DNA of 64,000 nt, taken from assembly GCA_019009955.1 (NCBI GenBank), contig CM032229.1, forward strand, positions 192,140,001 to 192,204,000, read 5' to 3'. This document shows positions 37,032-47,729 of this stretch, one piece after another (positions within the stretch are counted from its first letter, which is position 1; the number at the start of each line of letters is the position of its first letter). Origin of the DNA: Riptortus pedestris (taxonomy: Eukaryota > Arthropoda > Insecta > Hemiptera > Alydidae). The notes beneath the pieces are model-generated. The model had not been told where the DNA came from. It worked only from the letters and a program-made list of their open reading frames with translations, and did not search any database. A program made the position numbers and the translations under genes.

Positions 37032-37593
37032 AATCTTTCGGCTATTTAAGAGTTCTTTCCTAAAATGGAAAGACCATTCCCCAATAATTAAAATGAATTA
37101 GAAAGGTTTTATCTTTCAAAGTTTAGTTATTCCCACCATCTCACAAACATTACTCTTGTCCACCAAGATCAATTCCATTTCTCTTCTATTGACTCACCGT
37201 ATTCAATTATAATTTCAGTTTTTTCTGAAATACTTAACCTAAGTTTTAGAAAATCTCTATACTTTATCAAAGTTCCTTTTATGTCAGAAATTATTTTGCA
37301 AACCATACTGGATAAATGTTACTCCTAGAAGCAAAACTTGATAGCTGAGGTTAGGAAAATTTAAAGCTGGGTTTAGTGTTTAACGTACAACACTCCCAGT
37401 TCATTTTTTTAAAAATCGCGATTTTGTTCTTGTTAAAGTGACAATAATTTAAAATCAGTAATATGCATTTATCCAATTATATAAAATCACCACGTAATAT
37501 TTTAGAAATTATCTGAAAAATTAATATTTTTCATTTTCATAAAGTCACCTCCTGGCTTGTATCTACTTAAAGAAATTTGTTAAAGTACATACT

Positions 37594-37871
37594 TTTCCTT
37601 ATTTTATTATCATTATTTTTATTTATTTCTCCCCCCCCCTCCCAGTTGATCTTATATTTTCATTTATATTATTTTCACCATCTTGATGTTTCCATACAAT
37701 ACTATTTGTTTCTTATAAAAATGGAATTCCAATGAACCTATCAAAAACCACCTTTAATCACTCCTTTTACGTTTCCTTCTATTTTTTTTTGGTATTATTT
37801 TTTTTTGTGTGCATGATTTAATTATGAGTAAATCGCCGGTGTTGCGGAACTCATTTAAATAAATAAATAAA
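37594..37871 (+). mobile_element. Short retroposed insertion in the left arm, 13-bp TSD
   Basis: These 278 bp are absent from the right arm and flanked by a perfect duplication TAAAGTACATACT (37581-37593 and 37872-37884). The 3' end carries 'cgccggtgttgcggaact' followed by an (AAAT)n tail, as in a 5'-truncated non-LTR retrotransposon or a SINE. The family is not recognised. Confidence 0.8.
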
Positions 37872-39164
37872 TAAAGTACATACTGATATATATTTCAAAT
37901 ATTAGAGCTTGTAGATTTAATTTACGAGTAAAAATTATTAGTATAAAACAGTTGTAATTATTTAAAGATTAATTGGTCATTTAGGTGTTTATAAACAGTA
38001 ATAAAAAATGTGTGCAAATTCACCAATATACTCTAATATAAGTGTTAATTTTATTTTAAGACCCTCAACAATTAATTAATCATTTTTGTTGAATTTTTGA
38101 GCTGGAATAGACGAGATTCTATGTTGATAAAACTACATTTCGATCGGATGAGCACATTCTGTCAGGATTAATAAATGAATTCCTGAAACGTTCCGTCCAC
38201 TGCCTTTAAGTAGGAAATCAAACATTAAAAATGAGGAAATAAGAAAGTATGTTGATATGGTAGAGGGAGTATTACGTAAGAAATAGTTGGACAACACTTC
38301 CATATAAATATGGGCTAATGCGCGATTTAATACTTTATAATGTTTGCTATTTAATTAAAAATATGTTTGAGCTGCACTTGTGAAAATAAAGTTTAAATTA
38401 AATTGATTTTTATATATAAATCAACTATTTGTTTTTAATAGTATTAAGGAGGACTTTAAGAAATGCTTCAATAAGCTAATCCTTTTTACACTGCCTAAAA
38501 GAATAATTAATCCTTAAATAACTACAATTATTTTATATTAATGACTTTTAAATTAAACCTACAATGTCAAATTAAACCTGAAATATATATCAGTATCTAC
38601 TTTAACAAATTTCTTTAAGTAAATACAAGCCCGGAGGTAACTATATAAAAATGAAAAATAATAATTGTTCACATAATTTCTAAAATATTACGTGGTGATT
38701 TTATCTAATTGGATAAATGTATATTACTGATTTAAAATTATTGCCACTTTAACAAGAACAATAACGCAATTTTTAAAAAATGAACTGGGAGTGTTGTACG
38801 TTAAACAGTAAACTCAGCTTTAAATTTTCCCAACTTCAGCTATCGAGTTTTGCTTCTGAGAGTACCATTTATCCAGTATGGTTTTCGGAAAAATTTCTGT
38901 CATAAAAGAAACTTTGATAAATAACAGAGACTTTACAAAAACTTAGGGAACAGATTTCACAAACAGAAAAACTGAAACTATAATTGAATACTGCGAATCA
39001 TTAGAAGAGAAAAGGAAATTAATCTTTGTGGACAAGAGAAATGCTTGTGAGAAGCTGGGAATAAATAAACTTTAAAAGACAAAAGACCCTAATTTTTCAG
39101 AATTTATTTTAATTATTGGGGAATAGTCTTGCCATTTCAGGAAAGAACACTTAAAAAACAGAAA

Positions 39165-39385
39165 AATTTTATTATTAATTACTAACGTCCACTTTTTGCT
39201 ACTACGGCTAATTGAGACTGGTTATCTACAGGTTACCACCATTTTCTAGCCAGGGTGGGGCTAAGGAATTTATTTAAGGAGCCCGTCACTGAATAAATTC
39301 CTATTGGTAAGGTGGGTATCTTATTCGCCATTCTAGATTTACAATGTAATGTTTTAACTCACGTGGCTAGCCAGAGCCGCACAGA
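39165..39385 (-). mobile_element. tRNA-derived SINE, right boundary of the inverted repeat
   Basis: The reverse copy, with 'actaacgtccactttttgct', 'ggttatctacaggttacca' and a tRNA-like head ending at 'ggctagccagagccgc', mirrors the SINE at 36802. Confidence 0.82.
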
Positions 39386-39389
39386 AAGA

Positions 39390-40150
39390 TGTAAATCATG
39401 TAAAATTACAATGTTCTAATAAGGAAAAATACTTAAAATAGCCAGCTTTGTAAAATTATAAAGGCACTAAGTTTTTAAGTTAATTATATTTGTGATCGAT
39501 TAAAATATTACTGTTATTTATTATTTTCGAAGTTCTGAAGAGGAAGAGTTAGTTATTCATAAGTGCCTAGGCTTTTAAAGAAGTATCGTTTTCTTTAAAT
39601 CAGTTTTTTATTTTTGTTGGGGGTCGCATAAATGCATATAGGAAATAGAAATATATACAAGCTCTCCACACCAATTTAATATTACACTAAAATTACTTAT
39701 GAAACTCCCATTTCAATGCACTATGACGTGAGGCAAATAATTTGGATATTATAAGTAATTTTAGTGAGGTTGACAAAGAGCTGATCATTCAACTCATAAA
39801 GAAGAAATGTATTTAAGGAATATAATACAAGGTTTATTTGAAGATGACCAAAAACATTATAATGAACTGAATGAAATATTAGAATGGGGTGGAGAGCTGT
39901 ATACTTGCATATTTCTTATATGGTGTCCTCATTTTATTAATATATGACAGCAAATGAGCTGAGTTAAGCCTTCTTTAATAAAACAGTAGTACAATTGACT
40001 TGGACTGGTTATCTTTAATTATTTTAACAAAAACGAGGCAAAAGATGTATGGTGATAGTGTGGAGGGAAAGTGGAAAGTAGTGAGGGTAAAGAAAGAAAA
40101 GGTTAGCTGTATGACAGGAACTGAGTGCAAATGCAGTTTGTTAAATGGAA
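39390..40150. other. Intronic AT-rich DNA
   Basis: This is the first part of LysM intron 1. I see no exon, RNA gene or known repeat. Confidence 0.45.
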
Positions 40151-40157
40151 TACTTAC

Positions 40158-40331
40158 AGTAACAGCATATTTGAGGGCCAATCCTTGAAGTGTGTCAGTC
40201 TGGCTGAGCTGGTGTCTAATGTATCGCTGATGCCTCTTGGAGTTGTTGTAGCTGGAAGTGCTGCCGTATTTCTTGAGGCATCTACCAGACTCGCGTATAG
40301 CTATCCTTTCTTCCATCTTTATGTCGCTCAT
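40158..40331 (-). CDS. LysM-domain protein (LYSMD1/2-like), exon 1 with start codon
   Basis: This exon starts a complete three-exon gene (40331-40158, 29580-29336, 25874-25679) of 615 coding bases, about 204 residues, close to vertebrate LYSMD1/2 (a little over 200). The first ATG gives MSDIKMEERIAIRESG, then a Ser/Asn-rich stretch and the LysM start RYIRHQLSQTDTLQGLALKY, with the T-D-T-L-x-G-L-A hallmark. The donor is GTAAGT at 40157 and the join to exon 2 is in phase. LysM modules bind N-acetylglucosamine polymers in secreted proteins, but this subgroup lacks a signal peptide or membrane helix here and is likely intracellular; its biochemical role is unknown. The introns are about 10.6 and 3.5 kb. 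Confidence 0.9.
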
Positions 40332-40525
40332 ATTTGAGAACCATCGTTAGATAAGGATGAGGAGGTGATATTTCATAATCCGTCGGGGCCACTCTCAACA
40401 CGAGCCCTCATTCTACACTGATCCTCGGAACAATTCACATCTGTCAATAAAACCTATTGTTATCATTCCAAAGAGCTACGCTGAATGCCACAATGAAAAA
40501 TGAGCACGTTTAGACGAATGTACTG

Positions 40526-40533
40526 TGACGTCA
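40526..40533. promoter_or_regulatory. CRE-like palindrome upstream of the LysM gene
   Basis: A perfect TGACGTCA, the CREB/ATF site, lies about 195 bases upstream of the LysM start codon in a locally GC-richer stretch (40330-40540) free of repeats. Position and sequence fit a core promoter element; function is inferred. Confidence 0.4.
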
Positions 40534-40584
40534 CAAGGGAAAGTTGCTCAAAACTCACAAGAGGGGTTAAAGAACCCGAAAATT

Positions 40585-41173
40585 AAAAAGTCCGTCACGC
40601 AGGGGCTCCGTAAGCCAAGCAGATTTCCCACGAGAAGTTTTACAATAGAGAAATCTGCCTATAACAACTGTAGTAGTAAGAAACCTCTAAACCTAAAACA
40701 TTATTTAGGGCGTAATAACCCAGTAGTTTCTAGCCCCAAAAAACAGTTAACCTAACCTCTAAACCTATTCACGAGGGACGAATAGTTATGGAAACGGCCA
40801 CCAGAGCTCTCGGCGGAAAGTCCGACCACACGCAGATTACAAATGCAAATATCTCGGTTAATATTCAAGATAGAGACTAAATGCATATAACAATATTTAT
40901 AGTAAATTTAATTTGCAATAAGATTGATTCTGTACAATGTTTTGGTCCGATGCATAATAACGGAGATATTTCGAATTTTTGAAAATCCCCCCTCTAAACC
41001 CCCCCCCTCCCACTGGTCCGATTTCAGCCGTTAACGAACTTGATCTTTCTTTTTACATAAAACGATTAAATACCGAGTTTGGTGACGATTAAACAAGAAT
41101 TGCGACCGCTAGAGTGTTAACAGACAAATATATATATATATATATGTCTATATATATATCTATATATAGATAT

Positions 41174-41220
<47 letters not shown>

Positions 41221-41345
41221 GTTTTGAACGGACCTCATTTTCGTCATCTCCTGGGTGGGATCGATGGACATTTGAAGAAATTTTTCGAAAATCGCGTCAT
41301 GAGTACGACCTCAATAGCTGATTTCCCTTAAGGGAAATCTGCTAA
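40585..41345 (+). mobile_element. Family A element, complete
   Basis: The A-end is 'agtccgtcacgcaggggctc' and 'aagcagatttcccacgag' follows. After the body, the C-rich run, 'gaccgctagagtgttaac', a complex TA/TAGA tract (41131-41219) and 'ttttgaacggacctcatttt' come the perfect 20-bp palindrome (41320-41339) and CTAA (41342-41345) followed by T. It is the best reference copy and has no coding capacity. It sits just upstream of the LysM promoter region. Confidence 0.88.
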
Positions 41346-41632
41346 TTACATGTACTACATTATAATATTGCACATTGTTATTATACATTGTTATAAAAGA
41401 GTGTTTTTCCTTATTATTACTTACCAAGACTAAATATATTTATAGACTATTATACATTCTTATTGCAAGGAACCAAAACAAGGAAGGTTACTATAACCCT
41501 AGTCATAGTGCAATAAGAATGTATAATAGTCTATAAATATATTTAGTCTTGGTAAGTAATAATAAGGAAAAAACACCCTTTTATAACAATGTATAACACC
41601 AATGTGCAATATTATAATGTAGTACATGTAAT
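41345..41632. repeat. Inverted repeat, 123-bp arms, 41-bp loop
   Basis: The left arm 41345-41467 and right arm 41509-41632 are reverse complements with few mismatches ('tagactattatacattc' against 'gaatgtataatagtcta', and so on). The left arm starts exactly at the end of the family A copy, and the right arm runs into the family C repeat. Confidence 0.88.
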
Positions 41633-41775
41633 TTTTACAGCCCTGAGGAAGAGAAAATAAAAATTCTCGAAATATTGGCATAAACTAAGATTCATTTCAC
41701 CAACATTGACCAATGCTCCGAAAAGAACAACACACCACATATAAATACAACCTGGTCGAAAACATCAGCACAATT
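41488..41775 (+). repeat. Family C repeat, second copy, with hammerhead-like core
   Basis: Homologous to 28810-29004. It contains CTGAGGA (41643-41649), a GAGAA/TTCTC hairpin, GAAA (41669-41672), 'tattggcataaactaag' and 'caacctggtcgaaaacatc'. The left part overlaps the inverted repeat. Inverted or tandem end arrangements are known for Penelope-like elements, but no diagnostic protein is present. Confidence 0.5.
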
Positions 41776-41784
41776 ATATACGAG

Positions 41785-42125
41785 TATATATTTGAACGGA
41801 CCTAATTTTCTTCATTTCCTGGGTAGGATCGTTGGACATTGGAAGAAATTGTTCGAAACTCGCGTAATGAGTACGACCTCAATAGCTGATTTCCATTAAG
41901 GGAAGTCTGCTAAAATGCAAATATCTCGGCTATATGCTTTTATTCTCTATGTTGAATATTAACCGAGATATTTGCATTTGTATTAAGTGTGGGCGGATAA
42001 CGGACTAGATGAGACCGGCCATTTTCAGTATTGTTCGTGAGGTTCTGCTGAAAATTAGTTCGGCTGTTTTCGTAACTGTTCGGCTCTCGTGAAATGTTTT
42101 TAGAGACTCTTCTAAGCTTTTACTT
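41785..42125. repeat. Family A B-end (+) abutting an inverted family A fragment
   Basis: 'ttgaacggacctaatttt' to 'gctgatttccattaaggga' and 'ctgctaa' (about 41914) is a B-end. A body fragment follows directly, with 'gcaaatatctcgg' mirrored by 'ccgagatatttgc' within 80 bp. Confidence 0.65.
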
Positions 42126-42279
42126 TGTGAGATTTATGCAAATACGTTCCGTTGATCCCCCTCCCCCTTCTTTAGTTCTTGGACTACTAAAATTTGAGTT
42201 ATTAAAATATTTGTTATTCTGATGCATTATAAATTGCAGTACTAGATATAGTTTGCAATAAAGTTAATATGTTATATTC

Positions 42280-42335
<56 letters not shown>

Positions 42336-43125
42336 CTGTTACCGCTCTAGCGGTCGTGATTTTTGTTTGATTGTTACCGAACTCGATATTAAGTCGTTTT
42401 ATGTAAAAAGAAAGATCAAGTTCGTTAATGGCTGAAATCGGACCATGGGAGGGGGTTTCAAAGGGGGAGAATTTTGGAAAGTGGAAATATCTCTGTTACT
42501 AAAAGTCGGATCGAAAAAGTGTATAGAATGAATCTTATTACAAATTAAATGTGCTATAAATATGCGTATATACATTTATTCTCTGTCTTAAATATTAACC
42601 GAGATATTTGCATTTTTCAGTCTTCAGCCCTGAGTAAACCCCACTTCTACTCGCGTTAAATAAAAAATACTCTGTTATATAAGAAACCACATTATTCAAA
42701 GCTTAAATACCAAATATTGTTTTCAAGAAACCTTTATTATACTAGATAGAAGCCAATATGTTTTTGTGACCCTCCCCGTCTTTAATCCGAGGACTACGAA
42801 AACTTGATTGATTGAGATAAAAATTATTCTGATACATTATAAAATACAGTACTAGATATAAATACATAGTTTTCAATAAAATTAATATGTTATATTCTGA
42901 TACAACTTAGTTATTGTTTTCTTTCCGGTGAGCCGTTGGCAGACCTGTTTGTTTACATTTGAGACCCTTCCTGCAGGGAGGGAAAAGATTTCTTATTCCG
43001 TTTGTATTTATTCACTTAATATTCACGGTGGTGTTGTGTTAGCAGTATGTAGGTTTATCTATTGTTAATCTTCATGAGGGAAATCTTCTTAGTTTACGCA
43101 GCCCCTGTGTGACGGACTTTTAGTT
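42126..43125 (-). mobile_element. Family A element, reverse, long form
   Basis: On the minus strand the A-end lies at 43085-43123 ('gtcacacaggggctgcgtaa') and the body follows with all long-form segments. The (TA)n tract is at 42281-42331. Beyond the tract the copy joins another body fragment rather than a B-end. Confidence 0.72.
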
Positions 43126-43317
43126 ACCCCCTACGTCCTCAGTAGCTATGCAGACACCCAGGTTTCATTATTGACGTTGAGTCGAGATGCTTTCTTCGAA
43201 AGTACTCTTATACTAATCTATGGAAAGAGAAGGGAAAATGAAAAGTGAGGTTAATAAAACAATTCATAAGTAAAAAAAAAAAAGATGTATTTACAAAATT
43301 AATAATAGTAATAGATC

Positions 43318-43968
43318 TCAGACTTCTTCGGGTAGTTTGGTCTTGGATATTTTATCTGTTTTAGGCGGTTGGCTGTAGAGGAATATGGAAGCAATGACAA
43401 GGAGAGAGCCGAGGCTAAACATGAAGGTGATGGTGAAGTTGAATAGATAGACTGAAGCCAAGCAGCTGATGACGATGGCTAGCGAAGTAGCGAAACCTTT
43501 GAGTATGTTGTCGGCATACTTGACGACCACAGCTACGATCATGCCTCCACCCGCCTGGAGGAATATCAGATACACGATGAAGGAGTCGTAGCCATAGAAC
43601 CAGCCTGCTTGGGTCAGGGTCGACCAGTCGGAGAGGATGGCAGTAGCCAGGCCGAACGGGAGGGAGAGCAGACTCAGCTGGACGTTCCTCATCCAGACCG
43701 AGATGTCGGAACCTTTGAGGATCTTCTCGAAGTAGATGCCGGCGAACCCGGAGAGGAGACAGGCGGCTAGTGCTGCCGAGAAGCCGATGAAGCGGTTCTG
43801 ATGATGTGAGTCGGAGGGAGAGGGTGGTTCGGATGATCCGGACACTTGGACCATGGCTACCCCGGCCACTAGCAGCAGGAGTGCTGTCCACTGCTGCCCG
43901 CTCAATCTGCGCTTCAACATCATCACCGCGAACAGGGCTGTTGTCAGGATCTTCAGCTGATATGTCAC
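43318..43968 (-). CDS. Ugalt: UDP-galactose transporter (SLC35A2/Ugalt-like), last exon
   Basis: This exon encodes the C-terminal 216 residues of a nucleotide-sugar transporter that exchanges cytosolic UDP-galactose (and probably UDP-GalNAc) for UMP across the Golgi membrane to feed glycosyltransferases. It begins VTYQLKILTTALFAV after acceptor TTTGTCGTAG. The signature SGFAGIYFEKILKGSDIS comes mid-exon and VKYADNILKGFATSLAI near the end, with about six hydrophobic membrane segments. A short polar tail ends PEEV and TAG. The phase joins exactly to the exon at 52416. Motifs and spacing are those of SLC35A2/A3 and closest, as I recall it, to Drosophila Ugalt; substrate specificity is inferred. 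An overlapping 189-residue antisense-frame open frame is a shadow. Confidence 0.93.
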   Translation of the reverse strand: MTYQLKILTTALFAVMMLKRRLSGQQWTALLLLVAGVAMVQVSGSSEPPSPSDSHHQNRFIGFSAALAACLLSGFAGIYFEKILKGSDISVWMRNVQLSLLSLPFGLATAILSDWSTLTQAGWFYGYDSFIVYLIFLQAGGGMIVAVVVKYADNILKGFATSLAIVISCLASVYLFNFTITFMFSLGSLLVIASIFLYSQPPKTDKISKTKLPEEV

Positions 43969-44689
43969 CTACGACAAAATACAAAAACGATAATTAGAAA
44001 TTGTTATAGAATAACAATATAACATAGACTGAAAAATTCATTAAAAAAAGAAATTTAACAAGGAAAACACCTTCTCCAGAGCGGCTTTCTGTTCCAGAAT
44101 TCTTCTTGTCATGCTTCTTTGTGCCAATTTTCTATAGCTGTAGAAATTGTACTTACACGCCTACGCACAGGACACACTAGACCATATGTGGGCAAGAACC
44201 GGCCACACGAGACATTTTGATATACCCAATCAAATAAAATATTACACTACTTACTCCAAATGAGGAATATGAGACGAGATTTGTGTGTTTGGCAGTACTT
44301 ATAACTGCCAACAGTTCTTTTCATTGATGAAAGTTGATAAATCAAAACATCCTACAAGGCTGACAATTTCGTCTTTGCATCAGAGGAATTAATCCAAACA
44401 TCATGGATTAGTTTCCCAAATTCAAGCAAATTGATTTAGGTGTCGCTATTTAACTTTCATTGTCTGTAATAATTCCAATTTTTAAGATTTAATTATAATG
44501 TTGTACCTGCTTTTTTTTCATTTCATTTTGTTATTTAATAAATTGCATTATAATTACATTTAGAATTTATAATTTCATGTCTGATATCCATCGTCAAAAA
44601 TTATGAACACTACTTTTAACAGCCCACAAACGTATTTGCATACTAAAATTTGGCCCGGAACATGTCAAAGGTTGCCCATGCCTACACTA

Positions 44690-45118
44690 TACTAACGCAT
44701 TCATATCTAATGAGCAGACAAGATGAACCTACAATATATGTCGCTACTGCAACAAAACGTTGACTGTAAAACACATACTAACTGACTGCACACAAGTAAA
44801 AATGTAGCATTGGCTCACAAATTTGCTGACAGTAGCATATTTATAGATCATGTTTTTAAGTATTTATTAAATTAAGAATATTATGAAGGTTATATACACC
44901 AAGCACTGTACGCGGAATATAGGTTTTGCCTTCTTCCAGTTTAACTATTTATAGTTTTTCTTTTTGTTTTTTTCCTCATGTTGTAAATATACTAAGAATT
45001 TATATTTAGTTTTGTTCATTCTATTTGTTTTGTCCATTTGTAAAATTTAGCTATGTAAAAATTATAATATTTAATTAATTTTGTAAAATTATATTCTAAA
45101 ATGTTAATAAATGAATCA
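44690..45118 (+). pseudogene. Jockey-like non-LTR retrotransposon tail
   Basis: The plus-strand sequence reads LTHSYLMSRQDEP and, after a one-base frame change, LTVKHILTDC, the pair of motifs that ends jockey/CR1-type polyproteins ('LTHGxLxSxExPPxC...LTVKHIL.EC'). Several stops follow, then an AT-rich 3' region ending 'gttaataaatgaa'. The reverse transcriptase is missing. It lies in the large Ugalt intron. Confidence 0.6.
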
Positions 45119-45697
45119 TTATTGTAGCAGCATCTCAAATAAATAATTATATAGCTGTTTTTCTGCTTTTTTCACGGCCACTACTGTCAATCTGGGATCT
45201 AAATTTCATGTAAATCTCCAGAGTGCAATCCATCTGGAACAGCGATAGTGGAAAAGTATAGGCAGAAGAAGGTAGCCGTAGAGCAAGCGAGACTGCTCGA
45301 GCCGAAAGCAGCTTTGGAGAAGAAGAACGTTCAGTCTATGAAACCACAAGGGAGTCTACTCTGAGTTGGTATTCTGGCAGGTGGCAGTAACTTCTAATGT
45401 AGGTAGGATAAAAGAATTGGCTACCCTTCCACTATAACAGTTGATTAAAACGGCAGAGTGCTTTCGATGCAGTGCATCATCGTCATCAGTGCCCTGTTGA
45501 CACAAAAATAATATTACTTGTCTCTATTAAAGTATTTTAGATAAAGGGTAAAATAGATAAAACAATGTTGCATCACCTACCTAAAGGAAGGAAAATGGAC
45601 AGGGTTGAGGGTTTAGAGATTAGATTGGATCTTCTAATGTCGAAGAAAAACACTAATATTAAAGAAGATGTTTGCCTACTCAAGTTGGTAGCATTAG

Positions 45698-47317
45698 CCC
45701 TTCACTATATAGCTTTGCACATCTTAAAGCTATGAAATTAAATGAAATTTTCTCATGTGTCTTTGCTAGTTTAACGTTGAAGCCTCCTTTACACAACTGC
45801 AATACTATGTATCTAAAACTGTGTGCAAGAATTCTCCACTAGTCCTTGCCACTGTAGACTTATGCCACTTACATCCATCGCTTTCTTGAAAACTTCAAAT
45901 TGGCATGAAGCACCATCTTGTAAGAGGCAGTATACGTAGTGAAAACAGAAAGAAAGAAAATAATAAATATATTCATGATTCAATAACAGTGGTGAATGTC
46001 TCTTAGTGTTAATGCATATTTCAGCTAATTAACAAGTGAGTAATGAGTAATTTTATTCGGTTTGCACATCTGCAAAAGTGCGTGATTTGGTTGTAGTGTT
46101 GTATTCCACTCGTACATTATAGAAATTCAAACTATATGTTTTTATTTCAGTTTCCAGTATACTTGTTGAATAAAAACATTAGTGTGATGGATTCCTTTGT
46201 GTGTTGGGATAATGGAAGACTGTAGGTAGGGTTTGTACAACAGATGAAGTGATGGCGATGGATTACTCTTCAGAGAGTGAAGATTGGCTGGAATTCGACA
46301 ATTCAGAGGAAGACCCAACAATAAATGTCCGAGACCTTGAATCTGCAGAAAGCGATAGTGATCCTGGAATTGACATCCAACAGAACCAATTTCAAATATA
46401 TCTAATACAGCTAAGGGAAATGTTCAAGGAAATTATTCATCTTCCAAAAATTTGAACTAAAATTCAATGGAAACCTGAAAGGACCAAACCCACCCCCCAG
46501 ATCTGAAGGTGACAAACTATACAAAATAAGGCCAATGTCGAAGCTAGTGGAAATGTTGTTGTTCGGCTGTCAAGAGAAGTGCCAAGTCACCAGAATCACA
46601 AGTTATATTTTGACAGATATTATACTTCTCTGGATTAAGCGAAGTAATTGTTCAATAAAGGAACTTTATGCTTTGGTACAATTGAATGCATAAGAATTCC
46701 TAACTGAAAGTTCTGGGACAATAACGTAGTCAAAAAGGGAATCACAAGGTTATTCAAAGGAATTCACAACAAATTTTGAGTCAGTTGACATTTCTACTGA
46801 CAACAGCAATGTCAGTTTCCTCTTCAATTTTGTTGGAACACTTCCGAAATTAGAATTGGAAAGATTTGATAGATTGAAAAAGAGCATGTAACGGTGCCTT
46901 GTCCAGCAGGTGTCTCCGTATACAATTCTCCCGTAGATTTGCTTGACAGCAATGTAGGAAGACACCTCACCTTGGATACAATGGTATTCAATTCATAAAT
47001 ACATTACCGAAGAATGCATTTTGAAAAAGGATCAACAGACACACCCATGGACCAAAGAGGTTTAGGTCACTTTGCAGCATGCAAATATACTTTAACTGAA
47101 GATAACATTTCAGTTTTTTTTTGCTGTTGTGTTTTTTTTTATCACTAAGTTCGATTACAAATGCGCTGCTTTGCATATGTGCAATGTACCAAAAAAGAAA
47201 ATTTTCTAAAAAATGCAAGCAGAAGATTTTTAAAAATATTTTTCCAATGTTCTGTAACCCATCCTAAATTTGTATCAAATTACAGTTACTAAAAAAAAAA
47301 AATCGCGTAATGAAGGG
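45698..47317 (+). mobile_element. piggyBac-like element, degenerate
   Basis: The ends are inverted CCCTTCA (45698) and TGAAGGG (to 47317), the CCCT start usual for piggyBac. They are flanked by identical TTAG tetranucleotides (45694-45697, 47318-47321) instead of canonical TTAA. The interior carries a broken piggyBac transposase. Size is about 1.62 kb, shorter than autonomous elements, because of an internal deletion. Confidence 0.65.
46249..47220 (+). pseudogene. piggyBac-family transposase pseudogene
   Basis: An acidic N-terminus (MDYSSESEDWLEFDNSEEDP) opens the frame at 46252 and runs to a stop at 46453. In other frames downstream come KFNGNLKGPNPPPRSEGD, LYKIRPMSKLVEML, NVVVRLSREVPSHQNHKLYF with DRYYTSL, GTLCFGTIECIRIPN, and PVDLLDSNVGRHL. 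That order follows piggyBac/PGBD transposases ('YKIRP', 'NHKLFFDNYFTSL', 'GT.R.NR', 'GGVD..D'). The part between YKIRP and NVVVRL, which holds catalytic Asp residues, is deleted, and several frameshifts and stops are present. It cannot encode a working enzyme. Confidence 0.72.
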
Positions 47318-47729
47318 TTAGCCTCCTAACCTCAGCTAGCTGGGATGAAGAAGTCTAGCTCCAAGAGCCGTCAGCTCAACATCCAGGACCTTCGGTAGGT
47401 CTCTTCTCCTTCTCCTTCACCTTTGTCCAGCATAGAATGTTCTTTCTTTGTTTAAATAGTCTATGTTAAGTTTTTTAGATGGTTTTAATGTACTACTTAT
47501 ACTCAATTAAATTAATAAAAAAATTGACTGTTGATGTATAACAGATTTTATGTGTTATTTAGTTCTACGACAGATAGTTTTAATTGCTATATGTTATTTA
47601 TATAACCCTTTATCTAAAATATTTTAATAGAGATAAGTAATTATTATTTCTTTCATTTACCTACCATAAGAAAGTCTACGAAACCCACAATAAAAACATT
47701 TTGTTCTTCAAATCGTCTTTCATGCTGAG

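Larger units (their letters stand above)
36802..39385. repeat. Giant imperfect inverted repeat, arms about 0.95 kb
   Basis: The left arm (36802 to about 38070, less a 278-bp insertion) is the reverse complement of the right arm (about 38445-39385) at roughly 85% by eye. Matching landmarks are 'attccccaataattaaaat', 'cataccagtatgg'-type phrases, 'aacgtacaacactcccag', 'ccacgtaatattttag' and 'aaatttgttaaagta'. The unique spacer is about 370 bp. Each arm ends with a SINE, in opposite orientation. No coding frame spans it. It could be an inverted segmental duplication or a foldback-type element. Confidence 0.85.

Noticed and set aside
40585..41345. Family A as a TIR-type MITE
   Set aside because: The inverted match of about 13 bp is subterminal at the 5' side, no consistent target duplication flanks the copies, and the 3' palindrome plus CTAA fits a Helitron-like end better. 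Not fully excluded.
43415..43984. 189-residue minus-strand frame overlapping the Ugalt exon
   Set aside because: It is an alternative frame of the same strand through a GC-richer coding exon. The other frame matches the SLC35A family throughout.
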